DNA from: Planctomycetaceae bacterium
Lineage (GTDB): Bacteria; Planctomycetota; Planctomycetia; Pirellulales; UBA1268
Assembly: GCA_947453875.1 (NCBI GenBank)
Contig: CANGIH010000076.1
Coordinates: 1-8,985, forward strand
DNA: 8,985 nucleotides
Reading direction: 5' to 3'
Below are positions 1 through 5,930 of the stretch, one piece after another. The notes beneath the pieces were generated by a model. The model did no database searches and was not told the DNA's origin. It worked only from the letters and a program-made list of their open reading frames with translations. The position numbers and the translations under genes were made by a program. Every line of letters begins with the position of its first letter. The first letter of the stretch is position 1.

Positions 1-9
1 CTCCCGCGG

Positions 10-519
10 GTGAAGATCGCGACCTCCGCCGGCGACATCATCGTGGAATTGTTCGAGAACGAGGCCCCCAACACCGTCGCCAACTTCATCTCCCTCGTCG
101 AGAGCGGCTTCTATGACGGCACGCCGTTCCACCGCGTGATCCCCGGCTTCATGGCGCAGGGAGGGGATCCGACCGGCCGTGGTTCCGGCGGCCCCGGCTA
201 TGCGATCGCCTGCGAAACCGGCCGGTCGAATGCCCGCAAGCACTTCCTCGGCACCCTGTCGATGGCCCATGCCGGCAAGGACACTGGTGGGTCGCAGTTT
301 TTCCTCACCTTCCGCCCCACCGAACACCTCGACGGCAAGCACACCGTCTTCGGTCGTGTGGTGGAGGGATTGGATGTGCTACCGAAGATCCAGCGGACGC
401 AGAACCCCGACGGCCGACCCGTGCCGGGAGTGAAGGCCGACACGATCCAGAAGGCGGAGGTGATCCGCAAGCGCGACCATGACTACACCCCCGACAAGCT
501 GCCCGATCCGCGGAAGTGA
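10..519 (+). CDS. Cyclophilin-type peptidyl-prolyl cis-trans isomerase (5' end uncertain)
   Basis: This protein catalyses cis-trans isomerisation of Xaa-Pro bonds and assists folding. It has no signal peptide or membrane segment from this start, so it is probably cytoplasmic. It is one cyclophilin domain filling almost all of 169 residues. Visible motifs are FHRVIPGFMAQGGD (residues 40-53, with the catalytic Arg at R42 and F47 and Q50 of the pocket), GTLSMAHAGKDTGGSQFFLT (81-100) and LDGKHTVFGRV (107-117). The position of the cyclosporin-contacting Trp of human CypA appears to be H106, as in many bacterial cyclophilins. A charged tail (RKRDHDYTPDKLPDPRK) ends the protein. The chosen start is a GTG. 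Only 9 bases precede it and the frame stays open to the window edge, so the true start may lie a few codons upstream. No ribosome binding site can be judged. The fold begins at residue 2, so little can be missing. Confidence 0.93.
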   Translation: MKIATSAGDIIVELFENEAPNTVANFISLVESGFYDGTPFHRVIPGFMAQGGDPTGRGSGGPGYAIACETGRSNARKHFLGTLSMAHAGKDTGGSQFFLTFRPTEHLDGKHTVFGRVVEGLDVLPKIQRTQNPDGRPVPGVKADTIQKAEVIRKRDHDYTPDKLPDPRK

Positions 520-528
520 TTCGCTTCC
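512..528 (+). repeat. Small inverted repeat spanning the PPIase stop codon
   Basis: GGAAG (512-516) pairs with CTTCC (524-528). Adding a T-G wobble and one G-C pair gives a 7-bp stem with a 3-base loop around the TGA stop at 517-519. It is followed by a CCCCGGGG run, not by Ts, so it is not a standard intrinsic terminator. It could be a 3'-end stabilising hairpin or chance. The rest of the 108-base gap to msrB shows no other clear signal apart from the msrB ribosome binding site. Confidence 0.25.
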
Positions 529-615
529 CCGGGGGCATGTCGGCGGAAACTATCGCACTCAATCGATCACGCCAGGGGATCGGTCCTGAAGGCAGGCGAT
601 TCCCAGCCCGACCAC

Positions 616-621
616 AAGGAG
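616..621 (+). promoter_or_regulatory. Ribosome binding site of msrB
   Basis: AAGGAG lies 6 bases before the ATG at 628, close to ideal Shine-Dalgarno spacing. It fixes the msrB start, and so supports the N-terminal signal peptide being real. It is the clearest ribosome binding site in the window. Confidence 0.8.
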
Positions 622-627
622 CAATCG

Positions 628-1320
628 ATGTCCCATCTGCTGCGAATTCCTTCGGCCACGGTTGTTGCCGCGCTCGTCGTGGCCGTCATCCTGGCTCCAT
701 TCGGCGTGGCCGCCGATGACGACGGGCCCGCCACCCAGACTCCGCCCCGCAAGACCCAGACACCACCCCGGACGCCTCCGAAGGGGCAGCAACCGGGGCG
801 CACGACCCAGGAGCCCAAGCGTCCGATGCCTTCCGACAGCAATTCCCTTCCGGCCGGCGATGCCGATGCCGATGGCAATCCCCTCCCGCGATCACTCGAG
901 GAATGGAAGAGCCGGCTCACCGCCGAGCAGTTCATGATCACGCGGATGAAGGGGACCGAAAGGGCCTTCACCGGCAAATACTGGAAGACGCAGACCAAGG
1001 GGACCTACAAGTGTGTCTGCTGCGGCGAGCCCCTGTTCACCTCCAGTGACAAATTCATCAGCGAATGCGGCTGGCCGGCCTTCTCGGCACCGGTCGACAA
1101 GAAGGCCAACGGCAAGGTGGCCGAGACGCCCGATTTCACCTTCGGGATGCGGCGTGTCGAGGTCACCTGCCGCAAGTGCGGGGCTCATCTGGGCCACGTC
1201 TTCAACGACGGCCCTCCGCCCACGGGCATCCGCTACTGCATCAACTCGGCGTCGATCGTCCTCGACGAGACACTCGACCCGAAGGATGCCGAGGCCGCCG
1301 ACGCGAAGTCTCCGCAGTGA
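628..1320 (+). CDS. msrB: Exported peptide-methionine (R)-S-oxide reductase MsrB
   Basis: MsrB reduces methionine-R-sulfoxide in oxidised proteins. The protein has 230 residues. Residues 1-29 look like a Sec signal peptide: a short basic start, a hydrophobic core (VVAALVVAVILA), and a VAA site before an Asp run. There is no lipobox Cys. Residues 34-75 are a Pro/Thr/Arg/Lys-rich linker with a near-tandem TQTPPR repeat (36-41 and 43-48). The MsrB domain spans about 89-215. It has the structural zinc pairs C129/C132 and C181/C184, the recycling Cys C147 in ECGWPAF, the CGAHLGHVF motif, and the catalytic C204 in RYCINSASI. The set matches E. coli MsrB, so the enzyme should be active. The export signal suggests work outside the cytoplasm, where an electron donor would be needed that is not encoded here. 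A strong ribosome binding site supports the start. The gene follows a prolyl isomerase gene on the same strand and ends 24 bases from the convergent argF stop. Confidence 0.95.
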   Translation: MSHLLRIPSATVVAALVVAVILAPFGVAADDDGPATQTPPRKTQTPPRTPPKGQQPGRTTQEPKRPMPSDSNSLPAGDADADGNPLPRSLEEWKSRLTAEQFMITRMKGTERAFTGKYWKTQTKGTYKCVCCGEPLFTSSDKFISECGWPAFSAPVDKKANGKVAETPDFTFGMRRVEVTCRKCGAHLGHVFNDGPPPTGIRYCINSASIVLDETLDPKDAEAADAKSPQ

Positions 1321-1344
1321 TGGCGGGGCCTGCAGCGGACCGCC

Positions 1345-2265
1345 TCAGCCCTGGTGGCCGAGGAGCCAGGCGAGCAGGCCCTTCTGGACATGCATCCGAT
1401 TGGCGGCTTCCTCGACGATCACGCTGTTGGGGCCGTCGATGACGTCGTCGGTGACTTCTTCGCCGCGGCGGGCGGGGAGGCAGTGCATGAACAGGGCATT
1501 GGGGCAATGTCGCATGAGCGCCGCGTTGACTTGATAAGGCTTGAGCACCTTCTCCCGGTGGGCCCGCTCCTTCTCCTGCCCCATGCTCGTCCAGACGTCG
1601 GTGTAGACGCAGGCGGTGCCCTTCACGGCGGCGACCGGATCGGTCGTCTCCTCGATGTCGGCGTGGGGGAGGATCGCCTTGAGGTGGCGGCGGAAGCCGT
1701 CGTCGAACTGGAATCCCTCGGGGGCCGCCAGTACGAACCGCATCCCCAGCAGGCCGCAGGCCACGGCCAGCGACCGGGCGACGTTGTTCCCGTCGCCCAC
1801 GAAGGTGAGGGTGAGTCCGGCGAGCCTGCCGACATGGCAGCGGAGCGTGTAGAGATCCGCGAGGGCCTGGCAGGGATGGCAGTAATCGGAGAGGCCGTTG
1901 ATCACCGGCACGCTGGACACGGCTGCGAGCGTGGAAATCGTCTCATGCGCCTTCGAGCGGCAGACGATGACGTCGACATATTCGCTCAGCACGCGGCCGA
2001 AGTCGGCGACACTCTCGCGCGAGGATGAGAAGCCGGTCTCGTCACCGAGGAACACCGCGGCGCCGCCGAGGTGGACCATGGCGGCCTCGAAGCTGACCCG
2101 CGTGCGCAGGCTCGGCTTCTCGAACACCAATCCGAGGACGCGGCCGGGGAAGAGAGGTTCCCGCAGGCCGGCTTCGTACTTGGTTTCGAGATCCTCCGAG
2201 ATGGCGAACACGGCCTCGATCTCGTGGGCCGTGAGGTCTTCGGGAACGATGATGTGGCGGAGCAT
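1345..2265 (-). CDS. argF: Ornithine carbamoyltransferase
   Basis: This enzyme condenses ornithine and carbamoyl phosphate to citrulline in arginine synthesis, in the cytoplasm. The 306 residues match the usual family length of about 300-335. The carbamoyl-phosphate loop is FEKPSLRTRVSFE (S52, R54, T55, R56). HPCQALAD (130-137) completes that site. FVGDGNNVARSL (155-166) lies at the start of the ornithine domain, DVWTSMGQE (223-231) contacts ornithine, and FMHCLPARRGEEV (259-271) carries the conserved HCLP Cys at C262. These motifs fit ornithine carbamoyltransferase rather than aspartate or N-acetylornithine carbamoyltransferase. The ATG start sits 9 bases after the argD stop. The bases before it (on the coding strand TGACCAGCCCCC) contain no Shine-Dalgarno, so translation may depend on coupling to argD. 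It is the last gene of the argB-argD-argF run and converges on msrB. Confidence 0.96.
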   Translation of the reverse strand: MLRHIIVPEDLTAHEIEAVFAISEDLETKYEAGLREPLFPGRVLGLVFEKPSLRTRVSFEAAMVHLGGAAVFLGDETGFSSSRESVADFGRVLSEYVDVIVCRSKAHETISTLAAVSSVPVINGLSDYCHPCQALADLYTLRCHVGRLAGLTLTFVGDGNNVARSLAVACGLLGMRFVLAAPEGFQFDDGFRRHLKAILPHADIEETTDPVAAVKGTACVYTDVWTSMGQEKERAHREKVLKPYQVNAALMRHCPNALFMHCLPARRGEEVTDDVIDGPNSVIVEEAANRMHVQKGLLAWLLGHQG

Positions 2266-2274
2266 GGGGGCTGG

Positions 2275-3489
2275 TCAGGCGCGGGAGGCCGCCTCGACGA
2301 TCGCGTCGCCGAGACGGTCGCAGCCGTCGTTGATTTCCTCTGGGGTGATGTTCATTGCGGGGAGAAGGCGGATGACGCGTCCCTGCGTGCAGTTGACGAG
2401 AAGGTTTTTCTCGAGGCACGACTGCACCACCGGGGCGCCGTCGATCGCCAGTTCGACTCCGATCATCATCCCGATGACGCGGACATCGCGGATCGCGTCG
2501 CAGCGGCTCTTGAGCGCCTCGAGACGCTCGCGGAAAATTGTCGCGGCCCTGCCGACATGGGCGAGCAGCCCTTCGGTCTCGATCATCTCGATGGCGGCGA
2601 TCCCGGCCCGCGCGGCGAGGGGATTGCCGCCGAAGGTGGAGGCATGCATGCCCGGCCGGAGGTGGCGTGCAAGCTCCGGCGTGGTCAGCATGGCGCCGCC
2701 GGCGACGCCGGCGCAAAGGCTCTTGGCCAGGGTGATGACGTCCGGGCGGACACCGAAGTGCTGGTAGCCGAACCATTCTCCCGTTCTGCCGCAGCCCGAC
2801 TGGACCTCGTCGAACACGAGCAGGAGGTCGCGCTCGTCGCAAATCCGACGCAGCCCTTCGAGGAAGCCGGGCGGCGCCGGGACGACGCCCCCCTCTCCGA
2901 GGATCGGCTCCACGAGGATCCCGCCGGTGTGGTCGTCGACGAGTTGTTCGACCGCGTCGAGGTCGCCGTGGGGGGCATACTGGAAGCCGGCAAGCATCGG
3001 CCCGAGCCCCTCGTGGTACTTCGGCTGGGCGGTCGCCGTCACGCTGCCGAAGGTGCGGCCGTGGAAACCGCCGCGGAAGGTGATGAGCTTGTATTTCACG
3101 CCGTCTGTCTTGAGGCGGACGAGCTTGATCGCGGCCTCGTTGGCCTCGGTGCCCGAATTGCAGAAGAACGCCTGCCCGCCGAAGCTCCGCTCGGAGAGCA
3201 GATGGGCCCACTCCCCCTGCGCCTCGGTGTACCAAGTGTTGGGCACATGGATCAGGCGGGCCACCTGGTCCTGCACCGCCTTGACCACCGGCGCCGGGCA
3301 GTGGCCGAGCAGATTGCAGCCCCAGCCGGGAAAGAGGTCGAGGTATTCGGCCCCCTCGGCATCCCACACCTTCGATCCGGCCCCCCGGACGAGGCAGACC
3401 GGCGACCGCTTGTAGTTGGGGACGACGTAGCGATCGAAGGTCTCGATCACGGCCCGGGTGGCATCTCCGGTGACGGCGGTCGTGGGCAT
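2275..3489 (-). CDS. argD: Acetylornithine aminotransferase (class III PLP)
   Basis: ArgD transfers the amino group of glutamate to N-acetylglutamate semialdehyde, giving N-acetylornithine. The start chosen gives 404 residues, the same size as E. coli ArgD (406). Class III aminotransferase features in order are LDLFPGWGCNLLGH near the N terminus, the phosphate-binding NSGTEAN (111-117), GFHGRT (141-146), the cofactor Asp in FDEVQSGCGRTG (D227), the Schiff-base Lys in ITLAKSLCAG (K256), and TFGGNP (285-290). I chose the ATG at 3489 because GGAG lies 6 bases before it and homology starts soon after it. An in-frame ATG at 3537 would add 16 residues rich in Pro and Glu but has no ribosome binding site. 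The gene lies between argB (98 bases upstream from this start) and argF (9 bases downstream), which supports arginine synthesis over related class III enzymes such as GabT or RocD. Confidence 0.95.
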   Translation of the reverse strand: MPTTAVTGDATRAVIETFDRYVVPNYKRSPVCLVRGAGSKVWDAEGAEYLDLFPGWGCNLLGHCPAPVVKAVQDQVARLIHVPNTWYTEAQGEWAHLLSERSFGGQAFFCNSGTEANEAAIKLVRLKTDGVKYKLITFRGGFHGRTFGSVTATAQPKYHEGLGPMLAGFQYAPHGDLDAVEQLVDDHTGGILVEPILGEGGVVPAPPGFLEGLRRICDERDLLLVFDEVQSGCGRTGEWFGYQHFGVRPDVITLAKSLCAGVAGGAMLTTPELARHLRPGMHASTFGGNPLAARAGIAAIEMIETEGLLAHVGRAATIFRERLEALKSRCDAIRDVRVIGMMIGVELAIDGAPVVQSCLEKNLLVNCTQGRVIRLLPAMNITPEEINDGCDRLGDAIVEAASRA

Positions 3490-3495
3490 ACGGGG

Positions 3496-3500
3496 CTCCG
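3496..3500 (-). promoter_or_regulatory. Ribosome binding site supporting the shorter argD start
   Basis: On the minus strand CGGAG is read just before the ATG at 3487-3489, leaving a spacer of 6 bases. The alternative ATG at 3535-3537 has only CTCCGTCG in front, with no purine-rich site. This decides the start in favour of the 404-residue protein, although genomes of this kind often lack Shine-Dalgarno sites. Confidence 0.55.
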
Positions 3501-3587
3501 GTTCTGCGGGCTCTTCAACAGGGAGGGGCAGGGACACCGACGGAGGACGAGCGGGTGGAAGGCACCAATCGGAAAGGCCGGGGGCGA

Positions 3588-4532
3588 CTAGCGGCCTGCG
3601 GTGCGTGTCGACGAGGCGAGGGCGTCGTCGCGGACCAGTTCGGTGCCCACGCCGCTGGTGGTGTAGATCTCGAGGAGGAGCGAGTGACGTAGACGGCCAT
3701 CGATGATGTGGATCTTCTTCACCCCCTGCTCGAGCGTCTCCAGGCAGCCCTCGATCTTGGGGATCATGCCGGCGGCGATCGTGCCATCGGCGATCAGGCG
3801 TCGGGCCTCGGCTGCGGAAAGGGAGTGGATCAGGCTCTCGGGGTCGTTGACATCGAGGAGCACGCCGGGGATGTCGGAGAGCACGACAAGCTTCTCAGCG
3901 CCGATGGCCGCCGCCACGGCGGTGGCGGCGGTGTCGGCGTTGACGTTGAGCTTCTCGCCGTCAGGCCCCATCGCCATCGACGGGATGACCGGCACCTGGC
4001 CGGCGTAGGTGAGGTTGTCGATCGTCAACCGGTCGACACGGGTGACCGTGCCGACATGGCCGAGGTCGACCGGTTCGCCACCGGGGCCGGCGAGCGTGAG
4101 CCGTTCGCCGTAGAGGACGTTCGTGGAGAGGAAGTTGAGCGACATCGCCCGGCCACCGTACTCCTCGAGTCGTGCGACGAGGTCGTGGTTGAGTTCGGTG
4201 GCCAGCACCTTTTCGACGATCGCGAGCGTGGCGTCGTCGGTGTAGCGGCGGCCCTGCACGAAGCGCGGAGCGAGCCCCGCCTCGTCCATCGCGCGGCTGA
4301 TCGCCTTGCCGCCGCCATGAACGACCACCACCCGCATCCCGAGCGTCGACATGAAGACGATGTCGACAAGGAGATGGCGAAGTGAATCGGGGTGTTCCAC
4401 CACGCTCCCACCGAGCTTGATGACGGTGGTGGTGTCGCGGAACTTGCGGATCCAGCCGAGGGCCTCGATGAGCGTGTCGGCCTTCTGGATCGCCTTCTGC
4501 TGGGCCTTGACGGCGGAGGGGGTGGCGGCCAC
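3588..4532 (-). CDS. argB: Acetylglutamate kinase
   Basis: ArgB phosphorylates N-acetylglutamate, the second step of arginine synthesis. From the GTG chosen here the protein has 314 residues. Amino-acid-kinase features are VIKLGGSVVE (catalytic Lys K39), the glycine loop VVVVHGGGKAIS (about 67-78), FVQGRRYTD (substrate region, about 91-99), LNVNADTAATAVA (about 195-207), LSDIPGVLLD (about 218-227), and MIPKIEGC with the second catalytic Lys at K259. The N-terminal stretch before the kinase core (KAIQKADTLIEALGWIRKF) fits the helix of hexameric, arginine-inhibited enzymes, and the GVGTE ending fits their C-terminal signature, so feedback inhibition by arginine is likely but inferred. The frame is open back to a TTG at 4640, which would add 36 Pro/Arg-rich residues without homology. 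The GTG has no strong ribosome binding site, so the start is less sure than the function. It is the first gene of the arg run. Confidence 0.94.
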   Translation of the reverse strand: MAATPSAVKAQQKAIQKADTLIEALGWIRKFRDTTTVIKLGGSVVEHPDSLRHLLVDIVFMSTLGMRVVVVHGGGKAISRAMDEAGLAPRFVQGRRYTDDATLAIVEKVLATELNHDLVARLEEYGGRAMSLNFLSTNVLYGERLTLAGPGGEPVDLGHVGTVTRVDRLTIDNLTYAGQVPVIPSMAMGPDGEKLNVNADTAATAVAAAIGAEKLVVLSDIPGVLLDVNDPESLIHSLSAAEARRLIADGTIAAGMIPKIEGCLETLEQGVKKIHIIDGRLRHSLLLEIYTTSGVGTELVRDDALASSTRTAGR

Positions 4533-4720
4533 GGGGCGGCTTTCCGGGGATGGAGGAACCCTCGGCGGGCGGGCGGAGCACGCCCGGGGGACCTCTGGGA
4601 AAGCGACCCAGTCTACCAGCGCCAGGAGCCTTGCAGCCAACGGGTTTTTCGCGACGGGGCCCGGGCTTGGTACCCAATTGTCGGTATTTGGTGTGGGGGG
4701 CTGGAGGGGCGTGGGGAGGC

Positions 4721-4748
4721 TTGACGAGGGGACGCCTCGTGGTACCTT
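4721..4748 (+). promoter_or_regulatory. Candidate sigma70-like promoter for the lysR-type gene
   Basis: TTGACG (4721-4726) matches 5 of 6 consensus -35 bases. After 16 bases comes TACCTT (4743-4748), a poor -10, and the AT-rich TTCTATTT follows directly. Transcription from here would give a leader of roughly 120 bases before the ATG at 4876. The -35 is good and the -10 is weak, so this is a candidate only. Confidence 0.35.
4724..4740. repeat. Inverted repeat within the promoter spacer
   Basis: ACGAGG (4724-4729) and CCTCGT (4735-4740) are perfect 6-bp inverted copies with a 5-base centre. They lie between the -35 and -10 candidates, where a bound repressor or autoregulator would block RNA polymerase. 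It does not match the T-N11-A pattern of many LysR sites. A chance dyad in GC-rich DNA cannot be excluded. Confidence 0.3.
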
Positions 4749-4760
4749 CTATTTGTTTTA

Positions 4761-4791
4761 TGGATGATGCCTTGCCGCATCATCTGTTTTT
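4761..4791 (+). terminator. Terminator-like hairpin in the leader of the lysR-type gene
   Basis: GATGATGC (4763-4770) and GCATCATC (4777-4784) form a perfect 8-bp stem around a 6-base loop (4771-4776), extendable by two G-T wobbles. TGTTTTTC follows, with five Ts at 4787-4791, as in an intrinsic terminator read on the plus strand. On the minus strand the flank is A-rich, so it would not terminate there. No plus-strand gene ends just upstream. Its position between the candidate promoter and the regulator start suggests an attenuator, a stop for antisense transcription from the argB region, or an operator dyad instead. Confidence 0.45.
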
Positions 4792-4875
4792 CTCATTCGG
4801 TGTGCCGTGCCCGGTTTTGGGTGATCGAGCCTAAGGGGCGATCGGGGGCAGGAGGCAGCGTCGACCGGGGCTGGC

Positions 4876-5838
4876 ATGAACCTCAAATCCCTCAAGGTGT
4901 TCTGCGACATCGTCGTCCGGCGGAGCTTTTCCCGCGCCGCCGAGGACAACGGAATCTCGCAGTCCGGGGCCAGCCAGGTGGTCAGTCAGCTCGAACACCG
5001 GCTCGGCGTGCAACTGATCGAACGCTCGAAGCGGCCGCTCATGCCCACCCGCGAGGGGCAGGTGTTCTTCGACGGCTGCCGGAAGCTGATCGCCCGCTAC
5101 GACGCCCTCGAGGACGAGGTCCGCACCCTCCATGAGGAGGTCGCCGGACGGGTGCGGGTGGCGGCGATCTATTCGGTGGGCCTCCATCACATGAGCCGAG
5201 CGGTGCAGGAATTCACCACCCTCCATCCCCGCGCGAACGTGCGGCTGGAGTATCTCCATCCTGATCGGGTGCTCGAATCGGTGGAGAGCGGTCAGGCCGA
5301 TCTTGGGCTTGTCAGCTATCCGCGGAGCACGAAGGCCCTCGACGCCGAGCCGTGGCGAGAGGAGCCGTTTGTCCTCGCCTGTGCCCCGGGAAATCCGCTT
5401 GCCTCCTGGAAGTCGGTCCGTCTCGAACACCTCGACCACCGCCCTTTGGTGGGATTCGATCCCGATCTGGTCATCCGCCACGAACTCGACCGGGTGCTTG
5501 CGGCCCACGGGGTCGAGCCTGAGGTGGTGATGGAGTTTGACAACATCGAGACGATCAAGCGTGCGGTGGAGATCGACGCCGGGGTGGCCCTCCTCCCGGG
5601 GCCGACCGTCGGCCGCGAGGTGGCGGCCGGCACGCTCCACGCCATCCCGCTCGACACCGACCAGCCCCTTGTCAGGCCCCTTGGCATCATCCGTGTGCGC
5701 GGCAAGCCGCTCCCCCCCACGGCCGATCGGTTCCTCGAGTTTCTCCGCGGGCATGCCGCCGAGGATCTGCCCGGCGGAGCCGCCGCAGCAGCGCCTCGCG
5801 GGCGTCGCCCCCGGGCCCCGGTGCCGGCTGGGCCCTGA
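4876..5838 (+). CDS. LysR-family transcriptional regulator
   Basis: This is a DNA-binding regulator of 320 residues, normally acting as a tetramer and responding to a small-molecule co-inducer. The winged helix-turn-helix is residues 1-60 (SFSRAAEDNGISQSGASQVV, then LEHRLGVQLIERSKR). A linker helix follows to about 88. The effector-binding domain covers about 91-295 (GRVRVAAIYSVG, then QADLGLVSYPR at 140-150 and AGVALLPGPTV at 235-245). A tail of about 25 Ala/Pro/Arg-rich residues (296-320) looks disordered. The ATG is the only start that fits the conserved N terminus. An AGGAGG at 4850-4855 is too far away (20 bases) and a nearer GGGG at 4867-4870 is weak. The effector is not readable from sequence. 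Its place divergent from argB and 92 bases ahead of gltB suggests control of glutamate or arginine supply, as GltC does for gltAB in Bacillus, but that is inference. It also resembles the CmpR/CbbR/CysL group. Confidence 0.93.
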   Translation: MNLKSLKVFCDIVVRRSFSRAAEDNGISQSGASQVVSQLEHRLGVQLIERSKRPLMPTREGQVFFDGCRKLIARYDALEDEVRTLHEEVAGRVRVAAIYSVGLHHMSRAVQEFTTLHPRANVRLEYLHPDRVLESVESGQADLGLVSYPRSTKALDAEPWREEPFVLACAPGNPLASWKSVRLEHLDHRPLVGFDPDLVIRHELDRVLAAHGVEPEVVMEFDNIETIKRAVEIDAGVALLPGPTVGREVAAGTLHAIPLDTDQPLVRPLGIIRVRGKPLPPTADRFLEFLRGHAAEDLPGGAAAAAPRGRRPRAPVPAGP

Positions 5839-5901
5839 GCTTTCCCCGTCTACCCTTGTTCCGTCCTGCCGGTCCATCAGCCAGCCCCTGAATCTGAACC
5901 T

Positions 5902-5915
5902 GTCACCCGAGTGAC
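5902..5915. repeat. Inverted repeat just upstream of gltB
   Basis: GTCAC (5902-5906) and GTGAC (5911-5915) are perfect inverted copies around a 4-base centre, ending 15 bases before the gltB ATG. The hexamer CCTGTC also occurs twice, at 5899-5904 and 5916-5921, flanking the dyad. It might be an operator or a small mRNA hairpin near the ribosome landing site. No T-N11-A LysR motif fits exactly, and no promoter is recognisable in the 92-base gap. Confidence 0.3.
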
Positions 5916-5930
5916 CCTGTCGAGTACGCC

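Larger units (their letters stand above)
4533..4875. other. Divergent regulatory gap between argB and lysR-type gene
   Basis: This 343-base stretch separates argB (minus) from the LysR-type gene (plus). Bases 4533-4640 could encode an argB extension but show no recognisable protein. Bases 4660-4690 hold short palindromes (TTGGTACCCAA at 4667-4677, CAATTG at 4675-4680). GGTACC occurs twice (4669-4674 and 4741-4746). Bases 4741-4800 are clearly richer in A and T than the surrounding DNA and contain the promoter and hairpin listed separately. No convincing arg-operon promoter or ArgR-type box was found on the minus strand. Confidence 0.7.

Noticed and set aside
1321..1344. Possible bidirectional terminator between msrB and argF
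   Set aside because: Only a 5-bp GGCGG/CCGCC pairing around a 14-base loop can be drawn, with no T run on either strand.
2042..3367. 441-codon minus-strand frame overlapping argD and argF
   Set aside because: It is a shifted frame of real genes, extremely rich in Arg, Pro and Gly, which is typical of shadow frames in GC-rich DNA.
3490..3537. Longer argD start at 3537
   Set aside because: It has no ribosome binding site and adds only Pro/Glu-rich residues, whereas the ATG at 3489 has GGAG at proper spacing and gives the usual ArgD length.
2071..3591. 506-codon open frame on the plus strand opposite argD
   Set aside because: It is the mirror of the argD codons, low in complexity and without recognisable motifs. 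argD is unambiguous on the other strand.
4610..4640. Possible arg-operon promoter on the minus strand (TTGGCT and TAGACT)
   Set aside because: The spacer is 19 bases, the matches are weak, and such motifs are expected by chance in a region this long.
4760..4834. Possible 24-codon leader peptide starting at the ATG at 4760
   Set aside because: It has no ribosome binding site, overlaps the hairpin, and contains no run of Arg, Glu or Gln codons that would suggest amino-acid attenuation.
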